64,000 bases of DNA. Source: Gracilaria gracilis (taxonomy: Eukaryota; Rhodophyta; Florideophyceae; Gracilariales; Gracilariaceae). Of this stretch, positions 33,640 through 44,350 are shown piece after piece (the stretch's first letter is position 1; each line of letters begins with the position of its first letter). The translations under genes were made by a program, and so were the position numbers. The notes beneath the pieces are model-generated. The model saw nothing but the letters and a program-made list of their open reading frames with translations, searched no databases and was not told where the DNA came from. The stretch spans positions 186,001-250,000 of the forward strand of contig JARGSG010000209.1 in the NCBI GenBank assembly GCA_030374805.1, in the 5' to 3' direction.

Positions 33640-34339
33640 AGAGTTATGGTGATGGCCAAGCGCAATTGCAAGGTCCATGCTGACCTTGGCCTTTCACCCC
33701 AATTTATGGTTCGTTATCTCACTGTCCTAGACACAGGCGCAGGTCCAAACGTCATCGTCGAGACAGCTTTGCCACCCGCCTTGCGGTCAGATATTTGCCA
33801 TGGCGACATTCCTGACGTCGTTGACGCGAATAACAACCCGTTTTCAACGGTTGGGGGGCATCGAGTTGGTAATCCGCTTAGTTTCATGCCTGGTGACGCT
33901 CGACGTTTTCGTTTGTCGGTCCCTGGCCGCCCCAGTCATTTTGGGTTGTGACTTCTGCGACCGCTTCCTCGATGTCATTAGGCCCTGCCAGAGGCGTGTT
34001 GAGATGGAAGATGGTTCGTCCGTGCCCATTGTTCGTCGCCATTTGAGGCATGCCTCCAAGACGCACGTACCTATACCTGCGGCGCAGGAAGCACCACCGA
34101 GTTCTCGGGAATCTACGAAGCTTCGTGTAGCCTCTGCGACACGCGTGCCTCCAGAGTCTCAAGTCTGGGTACAGGTGAACTCCCGTCAACACGGTTTACG
34201 AATCGTCCAGCCCTTGCCGCCGTTGTATGACAAATACTCCCTCGCCATTGCTATTGGAGTCGTCCAAGTGGAACCGGATAATCCGTTTTACGTGTTGATA
34301 GCCAAGCCAATCTTGGCAACACAACCCAGTATCTGGTGA
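33640..34339 (+). pseudogene. Gypsy B aspartic protease remnant
   Basis: MVRYLTVLDTGAGPNVIVE near 33705 contains the retropepsin DTGAG site; APVILGCDFCDRFLDVIRP near 33930 is the C-terminal part. Broken. Confidence 0.7.
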
Positions 34340-34536
34340 AGAACCAAGTGATTGGCTTGGTTATGCCGCATCCCACTGCGTTGGTACCTACAAACATGAC
34401 TGCTGCCGATGTGATCGGAATCGTTCACTCTAAGGAGGGGGAGGAGTCTGTATCTCAATCGCCTCCAACGCCGAGTCCTTCGCGCCAGTCACCTGCTAAG
34501 ACAGAGAAGACACGCGTTCCGAGGAGCTAGGACCAA

Positions 34537-36171
34537 TTGGACCCAGTGAAGGAATTGGAAGAACTCTACCTCGGATATGTTCCGGAAACACACCGCGAAA
34601 TACTGCGTGGTATGCTTCGTGAATTCGCCACAATGTGGGATGGTTCTCTGGGAGAGATAAATACCACGGAACACCGGATTGATCTCCTTCGGAACTCTCG
34701 GCCAGTAGCCCAACATCCGTACAGGGCAGGGCCCAAGGCCAGAGAAGAAGAGCAATTTCAGGTGGACAAGATACTCCGTGCAGGGATTATAGATCCGGCA
34801 CATTCGCCGTGGACATCACCAGTGGTACTGGCTTCGAAACAAGATGGTTCTTGGCGCTTTTGCATCAACTTTCGTCGTCTAAACGCTGTTACCGTCAAGG
34901 AAGTGTACCCTATTCCACGTATGGATGAATACATCGATTCTATCGGAAATGCTACCGTATTCACGGCATTGGATGCTAATTGGGAATACTGGCAGGTGCC
35001 AGCGACGAAGCAGGATCAGAACAAGACACGCATTGTCTGCAATTCTGGCCTCTACCGTTTTAAACGGATGCCTTTTGGTTTAACCAATGCCCACGCTACC
35101 TTTCAGCGTGCTATTGGTATCCTACTGGCCCGCTTCAAGTGGCGTACCTGTCTCGTCGACCTCGACGACATCATCGTATTCTCATATAACCTGGATGATC
35201 ACCTCACACACGTGAGAGATGTAATGGCCACGTTACGGGATGCCGGAGTGACACCCAAGCTGAGGAAATGCGAATTCTTTACGGATACTGTCAAGTATCT
35301 GGGTCACATAATCCGTCCAGGACGTGTCATGATCGAGGAAGCTCGTGTGAAGTGGCTGAAACAGGCCATGGAACCGACTACCCAGACTGAACTGAGATCC
35401 TTTCTAGGATTAGTCAACGTCTATAGACGGTTTATTCCCAACTTCGCCGACATCTCGGCACCTCTCAACGCGCTTCTGCGGAAGGGTCAACCGCCTAAGC
35501 TGGAGCCATTCACGTCTACTCAGACGGAAGCCTTTAACTCTCTCACAGAGGCTGTAACCACGGCACCAGTATTTTCCCTACCGAAACCGAGACTTTCATA
35601 TACCGTGGACACGGATTCTAGTGACTACCAGGTAGGCTGTGCGTTGTTTCAAACCAACCCAGAGGGGGAACGCAAGCCAAGTGGATACTGGTCCCGTTGG
35701 TTGAACGTGCATGAGAAGAATTACTCCGTCTCGGAGAAGGAATGTCTTGCCGTAGTATGGGCACTATGCACACTACGCCACTACCTTATGGGTGCTCATT
35801 TCACCGTTTACACGGATCACTCATCATTGAGATGCCTACTCTCCATATCGGAGCCTTCTGGCCGCTTAATGCGTTGGACACTGCGTCTTGCAGAGTTCGA
35901 CTTCGACGTCGCCTACGAGAAGGGCGCCAACAATACACAAGCAGACGCCCTGTCTCGCCTACCCACCACAGTGGAAGCGTTAGCCGTCGATACCGAAGAA
36001 ATACCCTGCTTCGAAGTCGACGACTACACAGTAAGTGAACTGGATGATGTCGAAGAGGATTGGCCAGATAGACTGGATTTTGACCAAGAAATGGAAGAAT
36101 TACTGGCTGTTAGCGAAATGTCGCCCCCTGCCAGGGAACTTCGTACCCGTCACCACGAAGGAGATGGTTAG
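34537..36171 (+). CDS. Gypsy B reverse transcriptase and RNase H
   Basis: A 544-codon open stretch and the best preserved gypsy coding in the window. Reverse transcriptase motifs: INFRRLNAVTVKEVYPIPRM near 34865, FTALDANWEYWQVP near 34960, RFKRMPFGLTNAHATFQRA near 35055, and LVDLDDIIVFS near 35150, where the usual YxDD reads LxDD. YLGHIIRPGR near 35295 and SFLGLVNVYRRFIPNFADI near 35398 form the connection. RNase H follows: VDTDSSDYQVGCALFQ near 35605, KNYSVSEKECLAVVWAL near 35715, VYTDHSSLRCLL near 35808, NTQADALSRLP near 35930. Known role: copies element RNA into DNA. It is part of a larger broken polyprotein. Confidence 0.85.
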   Translation: MDPVKELEELYLGYVPETHREILRGMLREFATMWDGSLGEINTTEHRIDLLRNSRPVAQHPYRAGPKAREEEQFQVDKILRAGIIDPAHSPWTSPVVLASKQDGSWRFCINFRRLNAVTVKEVYPIPRMDEYIDSIGNATVFTALDANWEYWQVPATKQDQNKTRIVCNSGLYRFKRMPFGLTNAHATFQRAIGILLARFKWRTCLVDLDDIIVFSYNLDDHLTHVRDVMATLRDAGVTPKLRKCEFFTDTVKYLGHIIRPGRVMIEEARVKWLKQAMEPTTQTELRSFLGLVNVYRRFIPNFADISAPLNALLRKGQPPKLEPFTSTQTEAFNSLTEAVTTAPVFSLPKPRLSYTVDTDSSDYQVGCALFQTNPEGERKPSGYWSRWLNVHEKNYSVSEKECLAVVWALCTLRHYLMGAHFTVYTDHSSLRCLLSISEPSGRLMRWTLRLAEFDFDVAYEKGANNTQADALSRLPTTVEALAVDTEEIPCFEVDDYTVSELDDVEEDWPDRLDFDQEMEELLAVSEMSPPARELRTRHHEGDG

Positions 36172-37384
36172 GGAACAATTCAGAGATCCCTACTGTACGA
36201 AGATTCTGGCGCAACTCAATGGAGGAGCTGAACTCCCCTTTCAGGTGAATGATATTGGATATCTCGTTCGCACGGTAAATGGAAACCCACAAATACTGGT
36301 GCCACACGCCCTACAATCTCGGGTGTTACACTTATCACACTATGCCAAACTTAGTGGTAAGGTCGGAGGACGGAAACTGTACCTTACATTGCGAAGGAAA
36401 TTCTACTGGCCAGCAATGGCTGCGGATTGCTACGCAACTGTGCGGTTCTGCCCCGAGTGTGCTCGGAATCGCGTCAAGCTCCGCCGCCATGCGACGAAGT
36501 TGAAGCTCTTCCCCGCAAGGGCGCCCCTGGAATTCGTAGCCATCGATATTTTGGGACCGTTCCTGGCTACTAAGTGGCGTAACAAATTTCTACTCGTGAT
36601 CACGGATCGTTTTTCGAAGCTCGTTCGTACCGTCCCATTACGGAGAATCATGTCATTGACGGTTTCGCAAGCATTCTTCACCCATTAGGCATTCATTTAC
36701 GGTTCACCGGTGATTCTACTCTCCGATAACGGGAAACAGTTTGCCTCCCGGTTCTTCCGGGATGTATGCAGAGTTCTGGATGTCATGAATCTCTTCACGA
36801 CAACCTACCACCCCCAGTGTAATGGGCAGGCTGAACGGTTTAACCGGACGCTGTGAGCGGTACTTCGTTCATACGTAGCCGATCACTCCACCACGTGGGA
36901 CCTGTTCACCGATGCGCCTACATTCGCATACAACACTCAGGTACACCGTACTACGGGATTGACTCCATTTGAATTGGTTTTGTCTCGCACACCACCCCCC
37001 GTGGAGCTCGAAGCACAGCCAAGTCTGGATCAATTTCCTTCGACGAAGAGATACAGAGAAACCTGGAAGACATTGTTTACCAAGCTGGTTCCTGCAGCAC
37101 AACGGTCAATGGCCCCGTCACAAGCCGTATATAAGCGTGATTCCGATGAGCGAGCTCCTCGAAGACCGCCCGCTCTTAAAGAAGGGGATTATGTAATCAT
37201 CCGTAAGGAGTATTGGAACCCAGGCAAGGAGAAACGCTATAAGCTCTCACCCGTTGCAGACGATCCCTTCAAGACAATTGCTGTGGAGCCCGACACTGTC
37301 GTAGTTGAGATGGGTCACCAACATGAACGCATATGCCGCGATCGCGTGGTTTTTGCACCCCCGCCTGCGGGAAATGACCCATGA
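36035..37384 (+). pseudogene. Gypsy B integrase remnant
   Basis: Zinc-binding HLSHYAKLSGKVGG...CPECARNR near 36330-36470; core start LEFVAIDILGPFL near 36526; a DNGKQFASRFF site near 36727 and a YHPQCNGQAERFNRT site near 36810; C-terminal module TPFELVLSRTPP near 36962 to RVVFAPPPAGN near 37345. Broken. Confidence 0.8.
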
Positions 37385-38400
37385 AATGGATATTATGTCA
37401 CGGAAGCCGAAACGAACACCATGGACCAACCTCCTCATCGACCGCCCTAGGGAGTTGCCACACCTTAACATGGGACTCTCTGATCTGCCGATGTTATCGG
37501 ACTCTACGCGCCCTGGTGCTTCGCTGTCTGAATACCCGCCACCTGGCGTAATTACCCGCCGTCTTGGCGCGCCGACATTCACTCCCCATGTCGCTCCATC
37601 TGAGAAGGGGAAGGGACTCTTTCATTGTCATGCTTCCGCATTGTCACGTGATGAACGCCGCGTCGCAAGGACGAGATACACCATTAATGCGCAAGCGAAG
37701 CCCTCTCGGGAGCCCGGCGCCTCGTCGAAGTCGTCGCTTGTCAACGCAGAAGCGGAATCGTCACTAGACACTACCGCTGTGCGGCACAGTACCGAGAAGA
37801 TTCAGTCGTTACCGGCGAAGCGGTTGCCTACGCCGCCTAGCGCGCCTGGAGTGAATACGCCGCACACCGAAGTGGAAACATCGCCTAACGTGCCGTTGAA
37901 CTCGCACGTCCGAGACGGAGGAAAATCTTCGGAGATTAAATCGCCTAGCACACCCAAGGCGGACTACACCGTGAACACGTCGCGAAGTGACCAGCAGGAA
38001 AGTGCTAACCGTAGCACACGTACTACACCTGTAAGGGAGAGCAAGTCAGCAAGCGAGTCACAATGACAAGACAATCTGACACCTCCCGTAGACAAGGAGG
38101 CGAAACACGCCAGGGCACCGACCAATAACGGCCACCCGTTGACAACGTCATGTGCAACCACGGCGAGGCAGGCTCAATCAGGGTTACCGTTGATGCCAGC
38201 GCCTTCGAAGACACACCCAACCCCGCCGGAACGGTTGGTACCACGCCAACTTGCAGTATGCCCGAGGGAGAAGGAACTCTACCGAACCAAGGAAACGGGA
38301 ACACCGACACCGCGAGACGCGTGACAATCGACCCAAGTATGGGACCCCACCGCGATGGAACAGTGCTACCAACCTTGTTGGACGCAATTTGATCTAACCG
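37385..38400 (+). pseudogene. Gypsy B low-complexity linker between integrase and chromodomain
   Basis: More than 300 codons of Ser/Thr/Pro/Arg-rich, apparently unstructured sequence. In most chromoviruses the chromodomain follows the integrase closely, so this spacer is unusually long; Gypsy C has one of similar length. Its sequence is clearly diverged from the Gypsy A linker, in contrast to the near-identical reverse transcriptase. Broken. Confidence 0.5.
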
Positions 38401-38429
38401 GAGCGTCTACACAGTGCCAACCACGGCGA

Positions 38430-38874
38430 TGCTGTCCGAGAGCTCTCTGAAGAAGGATGTCGTAATCGCACGGCAAGGCCCGAAAGTCTTCCGACAGGGG
38501 TTCGTGGTCGGCCACATCGTAGACCACTCATACCACCGTTGAGGTACATACAGTATCTCGTACGTTAGTATGGCTACGGGCCCGAGGCTGACTCGGATGA
38601 GCCCGTCGAGCATCTCTCTCCATCGAAAGTGGTGCAGTACCATCGACGTACTCTCACGGGTCTCCCGACAACAACTGTCAATGCCCAAGTGGGATAACAT
38701 GCCCCGAAGGAGAAGCAGCTAGCTTACCTAGAAGGAAGTTCAGGAGTGAAAGAAGATGAATCTGGCTCTCGGAAAAGGAAAAAATACGTCATAGACGGAA
38801 TTAGGTTTAATGGCCATCAAGGCTACATCCTACGACAGCACCGCATAACGGGAATCAGGTGGAAAATAAACTAA
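38430..38874 (+). pseudogene. Gypsy B chromodomain and C-terminal tail of pol
   Basis: A chromodomain-like segment (FRQGFVVGHIVDH; YGYGPEADSDEPVEHLSPSK; VVQYHRRT) is recognisable between 38490 and 38660 and matches the clearer one of Gypsy C. A charged tail (YLEGSSGVKEDESGSRKRKK near 38723, then FNGHQGYILRQHRI) ends at TAA 38872-38874. Chromodomains of this element class direct insertion to marked chromatin. Broken. Confidence 0.6.
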
Positions 38875-40627
38875 GACCCCGACCCTTGGTTGAAAGGGTC
38901 CGGAGCACCGTCGCCGCCGCCACCATTGCTAAGATTGGATCCGCCAGTAAGGCGTGCAGGCAACGCATCCGGCATTGCGGCGACGTCGCCACTCGCAACA
39001 TTTACGGAAAGCACAACTCCTCGCAGTAACTGAGCGATCAAGGCGGCATCACCAGTCTCACCAACAGAGAGGAGGACGGCGGGCACCTTGATCACCTCGG
39101 GTTCGTCCGGAAGAGAAGCCACTACGGCGCCTACCGATGAAGGGTCAGGTTTGGGTGGGTTCACCGGCTCAGCCGTCGCCGTTGCCGGCGCTGCCGTGTT
39201 GTTGGAGGTCGGCCCAGCCGCATCAGTGGAAGGAACCACTTCGGCTACGTCTTTATCATACCCCGTCTCGGGTTCGTCGTCCGTCATTTGGTCATCGTCA
39301 CCGCCGTAAACGTTGTAAAACTCGTCAGCGTCACGAAGCCAACGAGATGCTTTTAAGGGAAGTACCTCGGAGCCCTCCGGACAGCTGCCACTTCAGCTGC
39401 GGTGATCTCTTGCACCTCCCAGGGGTTGAAAAATATGAAGTCTCCCGCCAATGGCGTGCGTCGTCCCGGAGACCGGTCGAAACCGCCGTCCTCGTGACCG
39501 CGGCCGCTTTGCGTAAAGGGCACACTGGCCCAATCAACTCAGTGGACTACGACGAGGAGCCCCCAAACTTCTTCGGCATTGTCCTCACCTGCAAGAGGGA
39601 CAGGCAACGAGAGTTCTCGGATACACGTACGAAGGCGAGGTGGAATATACCACAGTCGATACTGGTCATATACTTCCCATAGGAGATAAGCCGCGGTGCG
39701 GACTGCCCACTCGGTGGGCACAACTGACCACAGTCCGGAATACGAATCCTCGATGAGGCATGAGCCCAGATAGGAGATGACCGGGGGCAGCTCGACGTAG
39801 CACCTGCGACACACCTCCACCGAGGACCACCATGTGGGAATGGGAACATAAGGGCCAAGCCGATGATTGTGCCAGATTCGATTGATCTCCGTGTTCTGAT
39901 ACGGGACAAGAAACCCGAATCGGGAACGCGCACGACGCTCATCGCGAATGAAGTTCTGTAACCACCGCGAACGGGACTGCCGGCGAAGATATCTGAACTC
40001 CGCACGGAAGATTGGATGAATCCGACACACCACCGCCTGTCGTACGACGGAACGTCCTCTCCAGGAGTAAGTCTCAATCACCGCCAAGCGAGTGCAGTAC
40101 GAAATCTCGCCTTGTGTACGGTACAATCGGAGGTCGGAGCTGATGGAATCAGGAATTGGGAACTCGAAGTTCGCCCGGCCCTGCCGCGCATACTCCAAGC
40201 GAACCAACGGCCCCTGAGCGGAAGCCAGCGATTCGCCGGGATGCCGCAGAACTGCGTGAGGAGTAAAGGCTACCCGTCGTCGCCAATCCCACGAAGTGGT
40301 GACTATCGCCGGAAGATCTCGAGAGAGGCGATCAGTAACGTCAGCATAAGACGCGATGAGCTCCGCGTTGAAAACGGCTGTAGGATAAAACCAAGGAGCA
40401 GTCCGTAAGAGATGCGCGTGTACGCGAGGGTTATGTCCGAATAACGCGTCGTAAGAAGGCCACAACACTTCATGCATGATGTGGCCATGAGGCTGCTGCC
40501 CTAGAGAGAGAAGGTGTCCGCCACTGGCGTTGTTGCTCTACGACGCCCCAGAAGCATTACCGCTTTGCGGAAGAGGCACGGAACGAAACCCGGAGAAGTA
40601 TCCCGAGCTCAGAGGTTGACCGCTCAT
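38871..40627 (-). pseudogene. Antisense gene inside Gypsy B, unrecognised protein
   Basis: About 585 codons on the minus strand, between pol and the 3' LTR. It begins with a Ser/Gly/Gln-rich N-terminus (ATG at 40627). A long folded-looking region (40477-39539) with many Trp, Tyr and Arg follows, including WHNHRLGPYVPIPTWW near 39870 and a CRRC pair near 39810. It ends in an acidic, Ala/Pro-rich tail (near 39290-38871). Its stop codon (38871-38873) overlaps the pol stop (38872-38874). No transmembrane segment or envelope-like motif is seen, and I recognise no family. Interrupted a few times. It may be an element-encoded antisense gene or a captured host gene. Confidence 0.5.
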
Positions 40628-40852
40628 CGTGCGAGGCACTCGGAGAACTGCAGGGAGTTTGGTAATACGACCGCGAACGCGAGAAGCAGACTGTTGGGAA
40701 CAGGAATGGTCGTCGCTGGAGCGAGGTTCGCACTGTCAAGTGGTAGGGGCTTGGTCTTCGCGAAGCGAGATGAAATCCGAAGACTTCGGGGACGCGCTTT
40801 TATGCCCATCGTTGGGGTTCGGCCCGCCATTGCGATGACGCGGCTCACTCCT

Positions 40853-40864
40853 AAAGTGGGGGCA
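40853..40864 (+). other. Polypurine tract before the 3' LTR of Gypsy B
   Basis: AAAGTGGGGGCA lies directly before the LTR start TGAAGG, the usual place of the plus-strand primer, which shows that the LTR at 40865 is a 3' LTR in plus orientation. Confidence 0.6.
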
Positions 40865-41716
40865 TGAAGGACAACACTCTTTGGAGCCGATTTGAGGGAC
40901 TTGGTTAATTTCCACATCAGGCGTTAGTAAATATATATGAGCTACACTGTTATTAGCGTGTCGCCTCGCTGAGGTGGTTTCCACAGATGTACATGTGGAG
41001 TGCAGGGCTCGAGGCGCAGCTTAGCGGGTGTGACTAGCACACGTGTAGCACGGATATGCCGGAGGCAGTGCATCCAGAATTGCTGTATTTACTTAGATAT
41101 TTTATAGATTAGTTTGCCCGGCGCACCCACTGTCAGTGGTGCGCCGAGTTCAGTACTTAGAGGATTGAGCCCTGCTCCCGCACGTAAATTGCCGCTTGCC
41201 AAGCAAGGGCTTCTGGTTCTAACTATCACGCCTTCGCGGATTGTTCAACTCTAAATGGAGTCACGGCCGTGTTGTTCACGTATAGTTCCCCACCCTTGTG
41301 GTGCTCAGAGTATAACCACTATTTGTGTTTCTCGTTCCGACCTATTGTCGTATACTCGCCTCCATATTGGGTTGTTCTACTTTCTCTCTCTTTCCCCCAC
41401 TTTGGCAGTTCTCTATCTCCCCTTTTTTGGGTTTGCCTTTTGCCCTGTTCCCAGTGGCCCGTTTCCGACACCTTGTCGTTGCCGTGCTACTCTCTTTCGA
41501 GTACTCATCTCGTGAACATGTGAACACGTGGTTCCCTACCGACTACTACCTAGCATCAACATTCCGACGCTTGTCGTGACGGTTTGACCTCGGCTATACA
41601 CCTGACTTAGCTGTGTCATCCCCGGAGTGCTCCGTTCGCTGAGCCACCCTATCGAGGAGAAGATTCAGAACGTCTTCGTGTGCTTGCACTTTTCCCGCCA
41701 AAGGCGTTGCTCCACA
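40865..41716 (+). repeat. Gypsy B 3' LTR
   Basis: TGAAGGACAACAC to GCTCCACA, 852 bp, the same span as the 5' LTR but clearly diverged from it. It adjoins the decayed WD40-like gene directly. The 84-codon hydrophobic frames inside it are chance frames. Confidence 0.8.
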
Positions 41717-42870
41717 ACTTTGTGATCATTGTCAACACACCGCTGTTCGCGTTGTAGTCCCAGCTGTCAATGTTGCTGTCAAAGGTGCCAGCGCACGTAT
41801 GCTCATCGTCGTAGAACGCCACCGGGCTCTCTTGCTCGGCAATCACCTGTGCGCGTCTTCTCTGCGGGAGCGAGTTGAGCGAATAACCTGATTGCCATCG
41901 CCACATACTGAACTAGATGGCTTTGTACCGTTGGTCCTCGCCGTCTTGCTTGTTCTGGGTGCGCAGCACCCATTTAATAACCAAATAATTGTCCTAACCG
42001 AGGGACACTTTTCGCAATTCCTCCGTACCCCGCAGCATGGCGCACTGTTTTGGAAGACCCGAAGGATTTCCCATTTCCCAGACTTCTAGCTGATACCGCT
42101 CCATCCCCATCTTGTTTCCACTTTTGCCACGAAAACAGCCAGCCACTGCTATGAACATCCCATCTCGAGAACAACACAATGCGCTCGCAGAAGGACCCCA
42201 ATTGCTCGCTAGAAAATGGTTTAGCACGTCAGTCAACTGCACTGGTTCACGCTGCGCCTCATCTATACTTCATATCAATACTCATTGAAGCGAAAGTAAA
42301 GTCACCTTAGACCCGTCTGCACACAGAGCAATTGCGCGAAAAGTGGCCGCTCTTTGCACCTCGCTTATCATCCGCAGTAACTTTGGTTTTCCTGGAACGG
42401 GTTCTATACCGTTTGCATGCAGAGTAAACGTGCTAGAAGAGTCTGCCGGTCTCACATCGCTTCTCAGCTGCGGTAACTCTGTTCCTCGCGTTGGATCCTG
42501 TGCTGAGAAAATATGTTCTCTCTGACACACATCCCACACCTGCACGTCATACTCATCAACAACTGCGAGAAGCTTGCCGTCAGCAGTCATTCCCATTTCG
42601 AAAGTTGATCGTGAGTAACCAATTCTCTTCTTGAACACAATAATTGCACTTCGAACATCTCATTTCTTTTTGGGAATGCGACAAACACGCCGCCGTCGCC
42701 CAGTACAGCCAGCATCGTTCCGTCCTCACAGCTTGCAGCGCAATACCATCTTAACGCAGTGTTTCCGCGACTTTCTCCTGTGAGATTAGTCTCTGAGAAC
42801 CAAGTCATTTCGCACCATTTCAGATCCATGAGCTAAAACAAGACGATTCCCATCAGAGAACCAGTTCAGA
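41717..42870 (-). pseudogene. WD40-like beta-propeller protein gene, decayed, cut by an LTR
   Basis: Minus-strand pieces show repeated blade patterns: SCEDGTMLAVLGDGGVFV near 42730, GMTADGKLLAVVDEYDVQVWDV near 42590, and CCSRDGMFIAVAGCF...LEVWEMGN near 42175. Each has the (S/A)xDGxxLA...VxVWD form of a WD repeat. There is a frame change near 42640. A possible short intron lies around 42303-42254 (AAG|GTGACT to GCGCAG|C); otherwise a stop interrupts there. The 3' end is lost where the Gypsy B 3' LTR begins at 41716. It is probably a host gene remnant, the only one in the window. The exact WD40 family cannot be named. Confidence 0.5.
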
Positions 42871-42899
42871 CAACTTGCTGAAGTGGAAATGTGAACTAG

Positions 42900-43700
42900 T
42901 GAAGTAGAAGATCAGATTCGGTAATAAGCTTACATTTGCCGGATGTGACACCATTACGGACCAGGAGGAAAACATCATGTTGTCCATGAATGCGTATATG
43001 GATCGCCTGAAACCCATAGAGCTCTCGAGAGCTCGCACGGAGGTACTTCCTCAGGCGTCCTACGTCACTTCGAAGATGCAGGAAGACTTGGGTAGTCACC
43101 GAGTCAAACACCTGGTTGACGCAAACGCGATGCTCTTGGAAATATCACAGGTGAAGCCTATGACTCGATACATTAGGACCATGGGAGTTACGTTTGCTAA
43201 ATTGATGAGTCTATGAGATGCATCGCACGCCAATGCAGAACACGCATACGAACAGACCGGTATCATCTGCGGACTCAAGTTATTCGCAGCGCTGAACGAC
43301 GACCCAATTTTTCATCCCATATACTGGTCAAGCACAAAGCAACGCCGTGTTATGTACTCCTCCTTTTCGGCCGAGATACTCGCCTGTTCCGAAGCCGAGG
43401 ATAGAAGATTTGATATGAAAAAAACCATCAACAACATATTCCCTGACCTTGGTATTGGAGACCCCATTCTGGGTTATTCGAAAGCCTTGTTCGACACTAT
43501 TACAACTTTGTACGAGTGTCGCGAATTCAGGTTACGAAAAACTGTTACCATGGTGCGTGATGCGTTTGAATCAGAAGAGCTGGACTAGGTCATTTGGATT
43601 CCTGGGGCAATCAACATGGCAGACGCATTAACGAAACGCAGCCTGCAACATTCGCTACGGATGAACACTTTGTTTTTGAAGGGCGTTAGAAATGTCAACA
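42900..43700 (+). mobile_element. Copia RNase H fragment (Copia-4)
   Basis: A plus-strand fragment of the C-terminal copia region: VLPQASYVTSKMQEDLGSHR near 43045, IYWSSTKQRRVMYSSFSAE near 43320, and VIWIPGAINMADALTKRS near 43590. It resembles Copia-3 in lineage. Fossil; a few breaks; no LTR recognised. Confidence 0.65.
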
Positions 43701-44030
43701 CATCTCAAGGAAAAACCCACACTCACAGGACATGGCAGTAATCAATCTCTCATGTTCTGTTTTATGTTTTGTGTTAAGTATCGATACTAACGCGACGGGG
43801 TGGTGTGTTAAGAGCGCGCGAACACGTACACATTTTACCTTCCTCGGGAGTTCATTGTGATGCATAGAGCTAATGTGGTGCACTGACCCCCTGTAGGTGC
43901 ATCCAATCTTAGTAGGTCCTAATAGCCGCAAAAACACCGGACCAGCACTTCACTGGCTTTGCAGCACCTTACCCTACACCTCCCTAAGAATTCAGCGCCA
44001 CCACAAACGCTTCCTTGCCTTTAAATTCAG
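43701..44030. other. Short stretch with no gene, possible copia 3' sequence
   Basis: 330 bases between the copia fragment and Pogo-2. It contains TATCGATA and GTGTTAAG repeats near 43775-43815 but no protein-like frame. It may hold the LTR of the copia fragment; there is no second copy to test this. Confidence 0.3.
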
Positions 44031-44350
44031 TACACCCAGTAACCGCAAATGATGTGGGCGTGTTATTAGTGTGGGTACAAAAATTGACCCGAACTACATC
44101 AATTCTGGTTGCGTTCGACTCAGTCCGGGAATGAAATAGTGTGCGTCGTATGACGTTCAAAGTAACCGTTTATAATGTGGCAAAATCTGAGATGGCACGA
44201 ACGCATACCAAACCGAAACACCCTAACAAGCAGAGCTGTTGGTTATTTTTCTCTTCCTGCGCTTTAATTAATGCCTTAAAACTACGCACGACTCGTACGG
44301 CACGAGGCAACAAGACCTTTTCGTTCCTCGCCCAGTCCACCAAAAACGAG

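Larger units (their letters stand above)
30298..41716 (+). mobile_element. Gypsy B, broken Ty3/gypsy chromovirus with antisense gene
   Basis: 5' LTR, primer site, gag, protease, reverse transcriptase/RNase H, integrase, long linker, chromodomain, an antisense gene, a polypurine tract and a 3' LTR in that order, 11.4 kb. The two LTRs differ by about one base in nine over the stretch compared by eye, so it is old. The flanks show no matching target duplication: Copia-3 gag on the left, a WD40-like gene on the right. About eight to ten breaks. The reverse transcriptase part is the best kept. Confidence 0.8.

Noticed and set aside
39539-40477. An envelope gene, because it sits between pol and the 3' LTR.
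   Set aside because: It runs antisense to the element and shows no signal peptide, fusion-peptide-like stretch or transmembrane segment.
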